This document shows, piece after piece, positions 10,834 to 20,940 of a stretch of DNA of 64,000 nt. Where the stretch lies: positions 124,001 to 188,000 of the forward strand of contig SKCR01036754.1 of NCBI GenBank assembly GCA_019454045.1, written 5' to 3'. Under the pieces are notes generated by a model. That model worked only from the letters and a program-made list of their open reading frames with translations, ran no database searches and was not told where the DNA came from. The translations under genes were made by a program, and so were the position numbers. How positions within the stretch are numbered: the first letter of the stretch is position 1; the number at the start of each line of letters is the position of its first letter. This DNA comes from Zanthoxylum bungeanum (Eukaryota; Streptophyta; Magnoliopsida; Sapindales; Rutaceae).

Positions 10834-12467
10834 TGTTAGGGTTGATGCTCAGAGTACCAATCCGGATCATATTCATATCCGATTCATGAATACGAACAAT
10901 TTATTTTTCCATAATATTACTTATTTATGGTAATACTTCTTGCTTTTATATACATATTCGATCTAATTACGATTAGATTGAAACTAAATATAATTTAGTG
11001 ATATGTATATATTAGACAAAGACCCGATAATATATAATGTAGTGCGCAGTTACAAAGTAATTTGTAATTTACATTGGGAAGTAACACTACCAGAATTATA
11101 TTATCAAATAAAGTTCATGGTCAAGATTTACTAACACGGGTCGGTTAGTAAAATCCACTGAGACCAGTACACGTCGTATATCGAGACTTGGTCCGATGGT
11201 TTATCCCAATAAACCATGAGTATGGGGAGACTCATATATACGTGTAGGTGTTTATAGTGGATAAACACTGAACGGATCACCAAAGATTTCCTAATAGATG
11301 GTACACCAACGTCAATAGGAATCTTCTCGGGTTGAGTGAGCATAATGGTCCTTCGACTTGAGATACCACTGTAGATGTATGAGGTATCCTCCACACTTTG
11401 ATGGCAGTCACGTCACCGATCTATTTAGATTAGACCTCCACCTGTTCTTTGGGTGTTGACTGATCCTCATGATATACTGTGCGTATCAAGATAGGATCTG
11501 TCAGTTCTGTGTATAGAGCATAGGTATTCAATGTGCAATTAGCAATATGTTAAATCCATAGGCCCGTGGTACACTGTAGAATTAAGTTCTAAGTGTTATT
11601 AAGAGATTGCTAATAGAATCCTCGACGAGATTATACCTATAGAGATTTGACATTTTATCTATATCTATGGGATTATCCAAATACCTGTGACGAAGGATTA
11701 TACGTATGCAATGACCTTGACCTGTATGGTTCATAGATTTTATCTGTGTTCGTCATAATTTACGGGTGGGTAGATTATGGACACGAAATTAGATTTCGTG
11801 ACGGATATGCCTGAACCTAGAGAGTCTCACTAATGAAATATACTCGTAGAGCACTAGGACAACTTCTATAAATAATACTGATTATTTATAAGTCGTTTAA
11901 CGGTTAAACGATAATACATGCGTTTAGGATCTTTTGGCCATTTATTAAATGTCAAATTGTGGAATCTGATATTTATAATTAATATATGTAGTTTGATTAT
12001 TTAATGTAAATATAATACATATATTTAAGATATTTGTATTTAATTATTTGATTATTCAAATATTGAATAATTAAATTAATTAAATAATAAATATCTATTT
12101 ATTTTATTAAAGTAAGTAAGATGACTTGTTTTAATTGGTTGGAATAATCATTTTTAATTAGTATAAATGGTTAATGGATAAATACAACACTTTTATTAAA
12201 GCTTTTTCCAATTTAATTCATGAATAAAAAATTGAAAAAATGCTTGATATTTTTTTTAGGGTTTCGGCCACTACTTAAAAAATATATAAGCTTTGTTTTT
12301 CATTTTTTTTGTTTTATTATTCAAGAACCCTAAAATCAAAATATAAAGAAGGTTAGAGAGAAAAAGGAGAGAAAGCTTGGAAAATTAAAGATTTTAGTAA
12401 GTTTTTCTTATTTTCTTCTTCATGAAAATTGTTTCTATGATACTAGGCTTCAATATGTGTAGCTTAG
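10834..12467 (+). repeat. Copia solo LTR C, first segment
   Basis: It starts TGTTAGGGTTGATGC and follows the family-B copia LTR (compare 35623 onward): both carry AGTACCAATCCG near the start and GATCCTCCACACTTTGATG further in. It is interrupted after 12467 by the Ogre-like element and resumes at 23641. The two segments total about 2,559 bp, against 2,567 bp for the family-B LTR at 35623-38189. The flanks are TTCCT (10829-10833) and CTCCT (24566-24570), an imperfect 5-bp target duplication. No internal copia sequence is attached, so this is a solo LTR. Confidence 0.75.
12463..12467. repeat. Ogre-like element target duplication, left
   Basis: CTTAG directly precedes the 5' LTR and is repeated at 23636-23640 directly after the 3' LTR. 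Removing the element and one copy restores a continuous copia LTR. Confidence 0.9.
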
Positions 12468-12942
12468 TGTAGACACTGAATTTTTACATGAGCCTGATGA
12501 TGAGCCTCGTATGGAGGCACTACCTGAAAAGTTACGGAAGTTGCGGGAAACGAATGCCGGAAGGAAGGAAAACCTCCAAAATTATCACCTCACTGGATTC
12601 GAACTCACTAGCCAGCCTCGGATTCGCTCAGTCAGTTTCTGATTCAAACCTTAGCCTCGGCCCAAAACCCCTGCAACCCATCATACACGCCCAAGGCCCA
12701 TAAACCCATGCCATACACGCCCAAACCTTCCCAAATAGAGAAAATCCCATGCAATTCACATGTCAAAATTCCCTCATTACCATTTTCCAATTTAATGAGA
12801 TTTGGGACCCCATCCTCACCAATTTAAAAAGATTTGAGATATCCATCACCAAATTTGTGAGATTGTATTCTCAAAATAAATTGAGAATATATCTCCCAAA
12901 TCAATGTGATTTATTTCCATATTTGGAGATCCTTTCAAAACT

Positions 12943-12950
12943 TTATAAAA
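12943..12950 (+). promoter_or_regulatory. TATA box of Ogre-like 5' LTR
   Basis: TATAAAAG lies in CTTTATAAAAGAGAC. It is duplicated at 21949-21956 in the 3' LTR. Transcription should start near 12975, which places the CAA-rich block in the RNA leader. Confidence 0.65.
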
Positions 12951-13034
12951 GAGACACTTTTCTTCTTCATCAAGGGGCTTGGACGTGATCATCATAAAAA
13001 ACCCTAGACACTCTCTATTCATCTTTATTTTCTT

Positions 13035-13530
13035 GAACGGAAACAACAACCATCACCAAAGAAAACATCAAGAAACCGAAACCCCAAAAACCAAGCCATC
13101 ACCGAAAACAACAAAGAAACCAGCACCAAAACAACAAACCAAGATAAACAACCAACCATCGAAAAAATAACATCCATCACCGAAAAACAACCCCCAAAAA
13201 AGTGCCAAAAAACAACAAAAAACAGCCAGCAAAAAATAACCAAAAATAGCTAGCAAAACAACCAAAAACAACAAAAAAAACCACAAAAACAGCCAGCAAA
13301 AAAAAAAAAACCAAAACAGCCAGCAAAAAACAACCAAAACAGCAGCAAAAAATAGCCAAAATAGCAGTAAAAAAATAACCAAAATAGCAGCAAAAAAACA
13401 ACCAAAACAATAGCAAAAAAACAGCAGCCAAAAACAGTAAAAATAATAAAATAATGAAACAACAGAAACAACAAACAGAAAACAGCGAAACAACAAACAA
13501 CAAATAGCAAACAACGAAACAAAAAACAGC
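13035..13530 (+). repeat. CAA/CAR-rich low-complexity leader block
   Basis: About 500 bp are built almost only of A and C with occasional G (AACAACCAAAA, AGCAGCAAAAA and similar). It lies just downstream of the predicted start site in the R/U5 part of the LTR. The copy at 22030-22630 differs by many small indels. The strand bias is extreme: T is rare for hundreds of bases. It is not coding on either strand. Confidence 0.85.
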
Positions 13531-13649
13531 AAACATCAAACAGTAATCCTTCCGGTGACGATATAACGCACTTCCGAGAAAGCAACTTAAAAGGTAAGAC
13601 CTGAGGGCACTCTTTACCATATTTATTTTATAGTTCCGGATGCTCTGTG

Positions 13650-13680
13650 CCTGGCTGGACGTGAAATACGTCCAGCCGGG
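13650..13680 (+). other. 13-bp stem hairpin in LTR leader
   Basis: GGCTGGACGT (13653-13662) and ACGTCCAGCC (13668-13677) flank the loop GAAAT. Three more pairs, one of them G-T, extend the stem. It is fully conserved in the other LTR (stem 22751-22760 and 22766-22775) while the surroundings have drifted. Confidence 0.8.
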
Positions 13681-14533
13681 TATGCGAAGTCCTACATCAA
13701 AGACGGTCAAATTTATGGTCACATTATTTTTCTCATTCGGCATTTCGTTATTTTTTTTTATCTATTTAGTGTTATTTATCTTTTATTTATTTATTCAATT
13801 TCATCGCTATTTTATTATTTCACATTTAGTTTCATTATTTATCTTTTCGTCTATTTATCGTTATTATTTCGCCTTTATTTTATTTGTTCATTATTCGCAT
13901 ATGCATTATTATATTATTTCATGTCTATTTTTTATTTACATTGCATTAATGATTACGTATGGTATTATCCCTTGTGGTATATCAGATGGAAACCCAGACA
14001 TAAATTCCGTAGCCGAATCCGAATGGACGGTAGTGCGGTCTGTACTTGGGATACAACTCCACGTACCACTTGGGAAATACCCATATATGCGTGATTAACC
14101 CCACCTTTTATTCGCTATTTACTTATTGACGCTTTATTTGCTTTTGATTATTATGATTCTTGTTATTGTATCTTGTATTTTTTAATTTAATTTGCTTTTA
14201 TTTATATTAATGTTTATGAGTGTGCAAATTTGTGTGTTTATTTGAATTATCTTGCATGAACTGTATAAGACTTGGTTATACCATTGTGTGAACCCATCCA
14301 TTATACTGGCATAAGTAAGAGACCATTCTGAATCCAATGGTTTGAGGTCTTCCCTTGCGAGGGGTGAGTGCGGCCTTAAATCTTTTCCCAGTTCACGCTG
14401 GGTGGCGACTCATTTATTCTCCGGTTTAGTCATCCGCGGACTACTCCGAACTCTCTACGGGCTGCGAGCCCAACAATGTCGTGGTCGCCAAGCATCATAG
14501 GCATAGCGGTAAATCCCGCTTCGCTCCTATAGA

Positions 14534-14551
14534 TGGCGACTCCACTGGGGA
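14534..14551 (+). other. Primer-binding site of Ogre-like element
   Basis: TGGCGACTCCACTGGGGA starts two bases after the 5' LTR end. It is the start point for minus-strand DNA synthesis. It resembles the Ogre/Tat PBS; the tRNA assignment (Arg) is from memory. Confidence 0.8.
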
Positions 14552-15188
14552 TAGAGAATCGACCCTGAAATAATGCCTTGTGGTGTTCGTGGCTTTGACT
14601 TTGGTTACCCAAGCCTCATATATTTTGCATACCCTTTTTACCCCGATGGCGTCATGTATCGTGAAGTCGCTTTCACTCAAGGCGGCGGATCGTTATGTGA
14701 TGACCATCACTCATTGGCACGTACCCTAGGGTATAAAAAAGGCGCGCTCACTTGGTCGCTCGAACCCTTGAGTGGGGAGACCTAGTTGTGAGCAACCCTT
14801 CGCCGGCGTGAGCCTTTATCCATACCCTTATAAGCCCACATATGAACCATAGTTATATGTCCTATAGAAGCTACCCTTATGCTTGTGTTTGGGACCATTA
14901 TCATTTGGATCCATTTGGGCCTCTCGTCATAGGATACGAACTTGTTGGGCCACTTAAACTGTGACGAGTTTGTATCTTATGACGATTGGGCCAAAAGTTT
15001 TCAAAATGACGATGGGCCACATTGTGTTTGGGCCTCCTATCATTTGAAGTTATTTAGCCACCTTATGGAAAAAAGTGTAAACCTGTTGGGCCTTTTTAAC
15101 TAGGACAAGTTTACACCACACGATAATCTGATTGAACACTTTAAAATGATAACGGGCCAACTCGTATGAAAATCTTGATGGGCTTAGA
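14552..15188 (+). other. 5' internal leader of Ogre-like element
   Basis: About 640 bp without a conserved reading frame lie between the PBS and the hAT insertion. Short frames (14573-14785 and others) show no known domain. GC is higher than in the LTR U3. The continuation is at 18198. Confidence 0.5.
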
Positions 15189-15246
15189 TAGACCCGGCCA
15201 CGGTTCCGGTTCGGAACCGGAACCGTGGCCGGGTCTATCTAAGCCC
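15180..15246. repeat. Perfect 33-bp palindrome at the hAT left end
   Basis: Arms 15180-15212 and 15214-15246 are exact reverse complements around the single base 15213. The left arm holds the 8-bp target site GGCTTAGA plus the TIR. The right arm repeats both in inverted form, ending TCTAAGCCC. Confidence 0.95.
15181..15188. repeat. hAT target-site duplication, left
   Basis: GGCTTAGA abuts the left TIR and is repeated exactly at 18190-18197. Eight bases is the hAT superfamily length. Confidence 0.95.
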
Positions 15247-15451
15247 CGGTTCCAACCGGTTTCGGTTTCGGTTCCGGAACCGAACCGGAATTGGACCGGT
15301 TCGGTTGGGGTTCCACCCCAACTCGAACCGGTCCGAACCGGCGGAACCATACGGTTCCACCGGTTCGGACGGTTCCAACCGGAACCGAACGGTTCCGGTT
15401 GGAACCGTCGGGTTCCTGTTGGAACCGTAGGGTTCCAACAGGAACCCTACA

Positions 15452-15539
15452 GCCCCCAACGGCTACTAGCCGTTGGGGGCCTAATTCCCCCAACGGCTAG
15501 TAGCCGTTGGGGGATGCAGGGAGCCGTTTGGCTCCCTGC
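15452..15539. repeat. Three consecutive hairpins in hAT 5' subterminal region
   Basis: Hairpin 1 (15452-15480) and hairpin 2 (15486-15514) are perfect palindromes, with 14-bp arms and one central base, built on CCCCCAACGGCTA. They differ mainly in the central base (C against G). Hairpin 3 (15516-15539) has 10-bp arms GCAGGGAGCC/GGCTCCCTGC and loop GTTT. They lie between the GGTTCC array and the transposase gene. Confidence 0.9.
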
Positions 15540-15783
15540 CAAACGGCTCACTGCCAAAAAAAAAAATTAATTAAAAAAAAAATATTTTATTATATAAAAT
15601 AAAAATTACTAACCCTAATAACGGTAATAAAACGGTTATATTTAGGGGCATTTTTGGTATCAAAAAAATTCTAAAATTCTATAAATAGGATTCATTTTTC
15701 ATAATTTCATCACACCAAATTCTCAACTCTCTCATTTTCTATAATTCTCTTATTCTCAATCTTACTTCAATACAATTATTTAG

Positions 15784-17915
15784 TTGTTAATTTGTTATCA
15801 TTCGCATCGCAATTATTCAATTTTCTTATTTTTCTTCCTAATTTCTCAAAAAAAAAAGGCAAGCTCATCCGAGAACATAATGTCAAATATGCTAACCCAA
15901 GAGAGTGACCCTAGTGTTAATGCACAATCACGGAGAAGAGAAGTTAAGGCTCGGTCCTCCGATATTTTCAAAATTCATTTTACTTTGGAACGCCTAGAAG
16001 ATGGTTCACAACGAGCAATTTGCAACTATTGTGGGGTTATCTATAAATTTTCTGGTGGATACGGCAATATGATCAAGCACATGGAAAAACATCATCCGGT
16101 TGAATTTGACATTGATACGACGCAGACTCAAATGGCCAGGTACGCATCATCTAGTAGAGGTACGAGTAGTGTAGATTTATTTAAATATTCTGATGCAAAA
16201 AATAGAGAAGAATTTGCGAAATTAACTTGTATGGCACATCTTTCTTTAAGCTTTGGTGAAAAACTTCATTTTACTAATTACGTGCATAATGCTTTAAACC
16301 CTGCTGCATGTAGAATGACTCGAAACACAACAAAACGTCATATTTTCAAATTATATAAAGATGGTAAAATTATTTTAAATGAAATATTTAAAGAGATGAA
16401 AGGTCGTATTTCTATATGTTCTGATATTTGGAGTGACCATTGGCAAACACACTCATACATGGGTGTGACTTGTCATTGGATTGATGCATCATTTACCATG
16501 CAAAAACGACTTATTGCATTTAGAGTTTTTGATGACCAACATACTGCACATAATATTTATAGAATGATGAAGGTAATTTTTGATGAATATGGTTTAGGAG
16601 AAAAAAATTTTAACAATTGGATTTGATAATGCATCTGCAAATACTGCATCCATCAATGATTTAAAAGAAATATGTCAACCAAATTTAGGGGGTCGTTTTT
16701 TTCATATTCGTTGTACATGTCATGTCCTAAACTTATGTGTGCAAGACGGTCTAAAATTATTATCTCCTTTCCTTGATCCAATTAAAATGGCACTTAACTG
16801 TATTTGGTCATATTCTCAAGTTAGAGAGAGAATGGACCAAGTTTTGTAAAATAAATGGTATTAAACCGATTAAATTTTCTAGAGATGTTCCAACACGTTG
16901 GAATTCTACTTATTTTCTTTTATGTCAAGCATTTCAATACAAAGATGCATTATGTAGTTTTTTTTCTCAACATGTTCAAAATATCACACTATATCCTAGT
17001 CAATGGGATATTTGTGAAATTTTTTTAGATATTTTAAGAGTATTTAATGATGCTACTTTAGTTTTTAGCGGTGTTTATTATCCTACAACACATTTATTTC
17101 TTCTTGAGAGTTTGAATATTGTTGGCACTCTCGATGAGCATGTTGACTGTGAAGATCCTAATGATATTGTTTTGCTCGAAGCCATTACTGTTATGAAGGT
17201 AAAATGGTTGCATTATTTTAGAGAAATTCCTTTACTTTATCTTATTGCTGCTGTTTTTGATCCTAGATTTAAATTAGAAGGTTTGAATGGTGGTTTACAA
17301 GCTTAATATGGTTATTTAGGAATATTAGATGACATTGATATTACGAGCATAATGACGAAATTAAGAAGTGATTTAATTATTTTATTTAATGATTATATTG
17401 TAAGATATAACTTAGGAACATTAGGCCAATCTAGTAGTAGCGAACCGGTAATTCAAACAAGACTTAGCGCAGGGGATCGTTGGTTATTGCAATGAAATAA
17501 AAAATCTAGGGATACGACAACTAATAATCCTGAATTAGATAATTATTTATCTACAAATTTTGAGTTTTCTAATGAAAGTTTATGCAGTAAAAATTTTAAA
17601 ATCCTTGAATGGTGGAACCGGAATCAAAATATATATCCTGTTTTATCTATTATTGCTAAAGAGATCTTGGCAGCACCTATTTCCACCGTTGCGGTTGAGC
17701 AAGCCTTCAGCTTGGGAGGTAATATATTGGAAGCTAGGCGATCTTCATTACATCCAAGCACTCTAGAAGCAACAGCTTGTGTGGATGATTGGACTCGAGC
17801 TGATCTGAGACAACAAGAAGATGCCCCCGATGATTTTGAAGATTTGTTCGATAATGCTTCTGCAACAAGTGCAAGCGGAACCGGAGCCGAAGGATCAACT
17901 GATAATGATGATTGA
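15784..17915 (+). pseudogene. hAT transposase (BED finger) with frameshifts and stops
   Basis: The first frame (15784-16626) carries a BED zinc finger at about residues 65-110, with CNYC followed by HMEKHHP. It then has the start of the RNase H-like core (ISICSDIWSD; GVTCHWID). A frameshift at the A-run near 16605 moves the core on: IGFDNASANTASI, then HIRCTCHVLNLCVQDG. A second shift near 16830 restores the frame at 16773-17306, with DVPTRWNSTYFLL and IAAVFDPRFKLE. Stops follow at about 17304 and 17493. The C-terminal dimerisation region is present at about 17600-17800 (LEWWNRNQNIYPVLS; AAPISTVAVEQAFSLGG; RSSLHPSTLEATACVDDW), ending in an acidic tail. The protein would cut and paste the element by its TIRs. 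This copy cannot encode it in one piece. Confidence 0.9.
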
Positions 17916-18189
17916 TAATTGTAAAATTATAATTTACAAATGGGATATGTCTTAAACTTGTAATGGAACTACGTGAGCTTTGATTCCTCTCACCCTTGGA
18001 GGATACGTAGGCAACTTAAATTTTTAAAAATTTAAGCTCAAGCTCTTCAATGTAATAAATTTTTTTTATTTATAAATTTAACTCTCATTTTTTTTAATTA
18101 ATTAAAAAAAAAAGAACCGAACCGAATCGGAACCGAACCGGCCGGTTCGGTTCGGTTCCGAACCGGAACCGAACCGCCGGCCGGGTCTA

Positions 18190-18197
18190 GGCTTAGA
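18190..18197. repeat. hAT target-site duplication, right
   Basis: GGCTTAGA, exact copy of 15181-15188. Confidence 0.95.
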
Positions 18198-18644
18198 AGG
18201 TCCAAACATGATCCGAATATGCCAGAAGCATGAGTCCGATATCCGCACTGGCTTTCATCCAGGAAGGGTACGCTTTGTTATGGCATATTTGTATACTTTT
18301 GGATATCTCCAAGTCCATCCCCACAACCGTGATTACCGAGGGCCCAATTCATTATTTCTAGACAATGACACGATCCCCATAATAGGCTTAGTCAATATTG
18401 TAAATGGGCGGTCTTTGTCTGTTACTGATGAAAATGTACTGAGGTAGCCAAGGTTCATCCCTGTAGCGAAGGAGAGAACGATTTTATATACCCCACATTG
18501 GTGCATAAAATAAGCCATACCTAGGACAAAAATGGACTTACTACGAGTGTGGGAGGAATAAAGTCGGAAGGATATATGTTGTTTTGATAACCACATGCAT
18601 CTCATGCATACACGCATCATGTTAAACCCTTTGTCTTAAAAGCC
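18198..18644 (+). other. Ogre-like internal sequence after the hAT
   Basis: Continuation of the Ogre-like leader. A 79-codon frame (18208-18447) has no recognised domain. Its antisense partner is discounted. Confidence 0.35.
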
Positions 18645-18836
18645 ATCACAGATATCCATTGGGTTAGAGAAGAAGGAAGACTTGTCAAGAAAAAGTTAGC
18701 AACCTTGGATGCGTCAGGCAACGAAGATTCCAACATAGATCAATTGGAGACCAACATCACCAAAATTACCGAGCAACTACAAGCTTTGACCAATGCTTGG
18801 GCCAATCTGACAGTACCCCGCACAATGAGAACATAA
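18645..18836 (+). pseudogene. Gag-like coiled-coil fragment of Ogre-like element
   Basis: An open frame reads WVREEGRLVKKKLATLD and then a heptad-rich stretch (IDQLETNITKITEQLQALTN) before a TAA at 18834-18836. A short coiled-coil next to the start of gag is plausible for Tat/Ogre elements, but no gag core follows. The rest to about 19480 is non-coding and AT-rich. It is a truncated relic at best, and its role is inferred from position and composition only. Confidence 0.4.
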
Positions 18837-19484
18837 AATTTTACAGCCAGAGTAGAAAGACCATTGGGGGGCCTTCAGCCAGAAAAAAATTATTTGTTTT
18901 TAGTCCTTAATAGTTAAGCATAAGTCTAATGATGAAATTGTTTCCTTTAGGGTGGAATCTTAGAAACGATAAGTTCTTGATGTACTTTATCTAATACTTT
19001 GAGTAGTTGATCTATGTTAGACTCGTAAGCACTTAATTATAGGTTTTTAGTAGTGAAAATCTGAGTAGTTGGAAAAATGACTAGTTGAAGAAATTGCAGG
19101 TCGATGAATGACCGTTTGCTTAGATGTCTATCCTGATTTTCTTGTGTTATGATGTGTGGTATGGTTGAAAATAAAAGAAAAGTCTCTAAAGAAAAAAAAT
19201 TAAACCAACTATAACCGATAAGCGTGAAGCTACCCATGGGCGAGTATTAGGACCACCATGAGGAGAAATGCTATCTTAAAGGGTAGGTGTATTGAAAAAA
19301 AAGAAAAAAAAGGACAAAATAAATGAAAAAAGAAAATCATACCATATTGAGCACAAAAAAAGCAATTGCAGAGCATAATTGAGATATCTAGGTTGGTTTG
19401 ACCCATCGATCCCAATTTTTGAAATGAAATCATTAAGTTGGCTTACCTAGGAATCAAGCTGTAAATGAACCTTTGCGCGCACAC
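18837..19484 (+). other. Decayed internal sequence, no feature
   Basis: AT-rich with purine runs (near 19297-19312) and a (CA)n tract at 19479-19490. No conserved frame was seen on either strand. Confidence 0.4.
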
Positions 19485-19620
19485 ACACACTATGAGTCTG
19501 ACTTAGATGATTTATTCAAAGACTTGGATTTGAGTTGCATCGATTGTTTTGAAGGTTATTTGGTTTCATTACTGGGCATTCTTTGAGGACAATAATATGT
19601 GTAACTATTGGGACTATTTC
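19485..19620 (+). repeat. Segment shared with Athila-like element E1
   Basis: Close match to 3050-3180, including TTAGATGA-TTATTCAA and ACTTGGATTT-AGTTGCAT. It sits directly upstream of a foreign integrase fragment, so the internal region looks mosaic. Confidence 0.7.
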
Positions 19621-19760
19621 ATAGCCCGTAATATAGTATGTCGATACAGAATGCCACATCACATAGTGACGGACAATGGAGTCCAATTTCAGGGAGAGGG
19701 CATATTTAGAAACTTGAGAATTGGAAGACATGATCTCAAAAAAATGAGGCTTCTTTCATA
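19621..19760 (+). pseudogene. Ty3 integrase core fragment
   Basis: The frame reads NIVCRYRMPHHIVTDNGVQF, the region around the second catalytic Asp of Ty3-type integrases (family pattern: C-R-Y/F-G-I-P, then T-D-N-G). The frame ends at 19758-19760. Neither the first Asp nor the final Glu region was found nearby, so only about 30 residues of the core survive. Confidence 0.75.
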
Positions 19761-20130
19761 AAGGCGTAATCCACATTGATCCAGTGCAGGTAGCGAAGAG
19801 CAGAAAGCTGAGCCAGGTCTGGGGGCGACCAATCTACCACCCCGCGAATAAGGGACACAACAGGATCTTGAGCCATGAGACCAAAAAGAATTGAACAATG
19901 ACCAGAGTAGAATTGACAGGAGGAAACTATAAGCAGGCCAATGGGCCGACCAAAGACTTCTATAGGTAAAGGGCACCAAAGAGCGCAAGGAAGGCCTAAC
20001 CAAGGATAACATCAAGCTAATAGGACAAAGAAAACCCATCGGAATAGGGAATTCATCCATGCATACATGCATACATGTCGCATACACATAATTTTTATTT
20101 GTGTTCGCAGAAAAAAGAAAAAGTAGAGAA
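19761..20130 (+). other. Ogre-like 3' internal sequence, no gene
   Basis: No recognisable protein. The long minus-strand ORF at 19689-20333 is open because of the downstream repeats and shows no domain. Confidence 0.4.
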
Positions 20131-20370
20131 GACGAGCAACTCCTCGGGAATGAGGATGAGCAAACCGAGAATGGTATTCCGGGAATAGAGAACAACCTCG
20201 GGAATGAGGACGAGCAACTCCTCGGGAATGAGGATGAGCAAGCCAAAAATGGCACTCCGGGAAGGGAGAACAACCTCGGGAATGAGGACGAGCAACTCCT
20301 TGGGAATGGGGACGAGCAAGCCAGGAATGGCACTCCGGGAATGGAGAATAACCTCGGGAATAAGGATGAA
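20131..20370 (+). repeat. 78-bp tandem repeat, about three units
   Basis: Units begin GACGAGCAACTCC at 20131, 20209 and 20287, exactly 78 bp apart. Because 78 is 3 x 26, the plus-strand frame (20101-20418) stays open and repeats a 26-residue Asp/Glu/Asn-rich unit (DEQLLGNEDEQ...NNLGN). No function is recognised. It lies in the 3' internal region, where Tat/Ogre elements often carry tandem repeats. Confidence 0.9.
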
Positions 20371-20589
20371 TCAGGGGTCGAAGTGCCTCACCACCATTAT
20401 CAACAGTTTTGGGAATGAATCCTAGGGGGCGAGGCCCACATTATCAACAGTTTGGGAATGAATCCCAGAGGTCGAAGCACCTCATCATCATAGAAAAAAC
20501 TCCCCAGCGGATCGGATAGTCACGTAGGTGGACCAAAACGACATCACCCATTAGTGCAGGAACAATTCCCAGAAGTCAAAGCGTCTCAG

Positions 20590-20940
20590 AGATCAAAGTA
20601 TCTCACACTAGGAACGGTTCAGAAATGAACCATCTCACACTAGGAACGGTTCAGAAATGAACCATCTCACACTAGGAACGGTTCGTAAATGAACCATCTC
20701 ACACTACGAACGGTTCGGAAATAAACCATCTCACACTAGGAACGGTTCAGAAATGAACCATCTCACACAAGGAACGATTCGAAAATGAACCGCAGAGATC
20801 GAAACATCTCACACTAGGAACAGTTTGGGAATGAACCATCTCACATTAGGAATGGTTCGGGAATGAACCGTAGAGATCGAAACATCTCACACTAGGAATG
20901 GTTCGGGAATGAACCGCAAAGATCAAAGCATCTCACACCC
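20590..20940 (+). repeat. 32-bp tandem repeat array
   Basis: Units of 32 bp with core ACTAGGAACGGTTC and ATGAACCATCTCAC are repeated about five times in near-identical form from 20605. Longer, looser units with an AGAGATCGAAACA insert follow to about 20940. Each unit pairs GAACGGTTC with GAACC. Confidence 0.9.

Larger units (their letters stand above)
12468..14531 (+). repeat. 5' LTR of Ogre-like element
   Basis: Runs from TGTAGACACTG to CTATA, just before the PBS. It matches 21473-23635 throughout. It contains a TATA box (12943-12950), a T- and G-poor CAA-rich block (about 13035-13530), a strong hairpin (13650-13680), and a U5 end with GGTGGCGACTC, echoing the PBS. Long Phe/Leu/Val-rich ORFs on the minus strand here are artefacts of the CAA-rich block. 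Confidence 0.9.
15189..18189 (+). mobile_element. hAT DNA transposon
   Basis: A 3,001-bp element has 11-bp terminal inverted repeats TAGACCCGGCC (15189-15199) and its complement (18179-18189), flanked by perfect 8-bp duplications. Subterminal regions are dense arrays of GGTTCC/GGTTCGG words in both orientations (15201-15440 and 18113-18178), the expected layout of hAT transposase binding sites. Inside is a broken transposase gene with a BED zinc finger at the N-terminus and a hAT dimerisation region at the C-terminus. It inserted into the Ogre-like element, so it is the youngest layer of this nest. Confidence 0.95.

Noticed and set aside
13068..13743. Long minus-strand ORFs of 111-188 residues rich in Phe, Leu, Val and Cys, looking like membrane proteins (also 22104-22841)
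   Set aside because: They are the complement of the CAA-rich LTR leader, overlap in three frames, differ by indels between the two LTRs and contain no domain. Low complexity keeps them open.
14520..14560. A tRNA gene suggested by TGGCGACTCCACTGGGGA
   Set aside because: Only the 18-base tRNA-complementary primer site is present, placed right after an LTR; no cloverleaf surrounds it.
15166..15570. ORFs of up to 134 residues on both strands at the hAT left end
   Set aside because: They are translations of the GGTTCC/GGTTCGG subterminal array and palindromes; several overlapping frames are open at once.
15784..17915. A domesticated hAT transposase gene (DAYSLEEPER-like)
   Set aside because: It still has TIRs and target duplications and has frameshifts and stops, so it is a decayed transposon rather than a conserved host gene.
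19689..20333. 214-residue minus-strand ORF rich in Ser, Pro and Phe
   Set aside because: It is the antisense of the 78-bp repeats and neighbouring non-coding sequence, with no domain and repeat-driven length.
20590..20940. CRISPR-like regular short repeats
   Set aside because: Units are directly adjacent with no unique spacers, in a plant retrotransposon; this is an ordinary tandem array.
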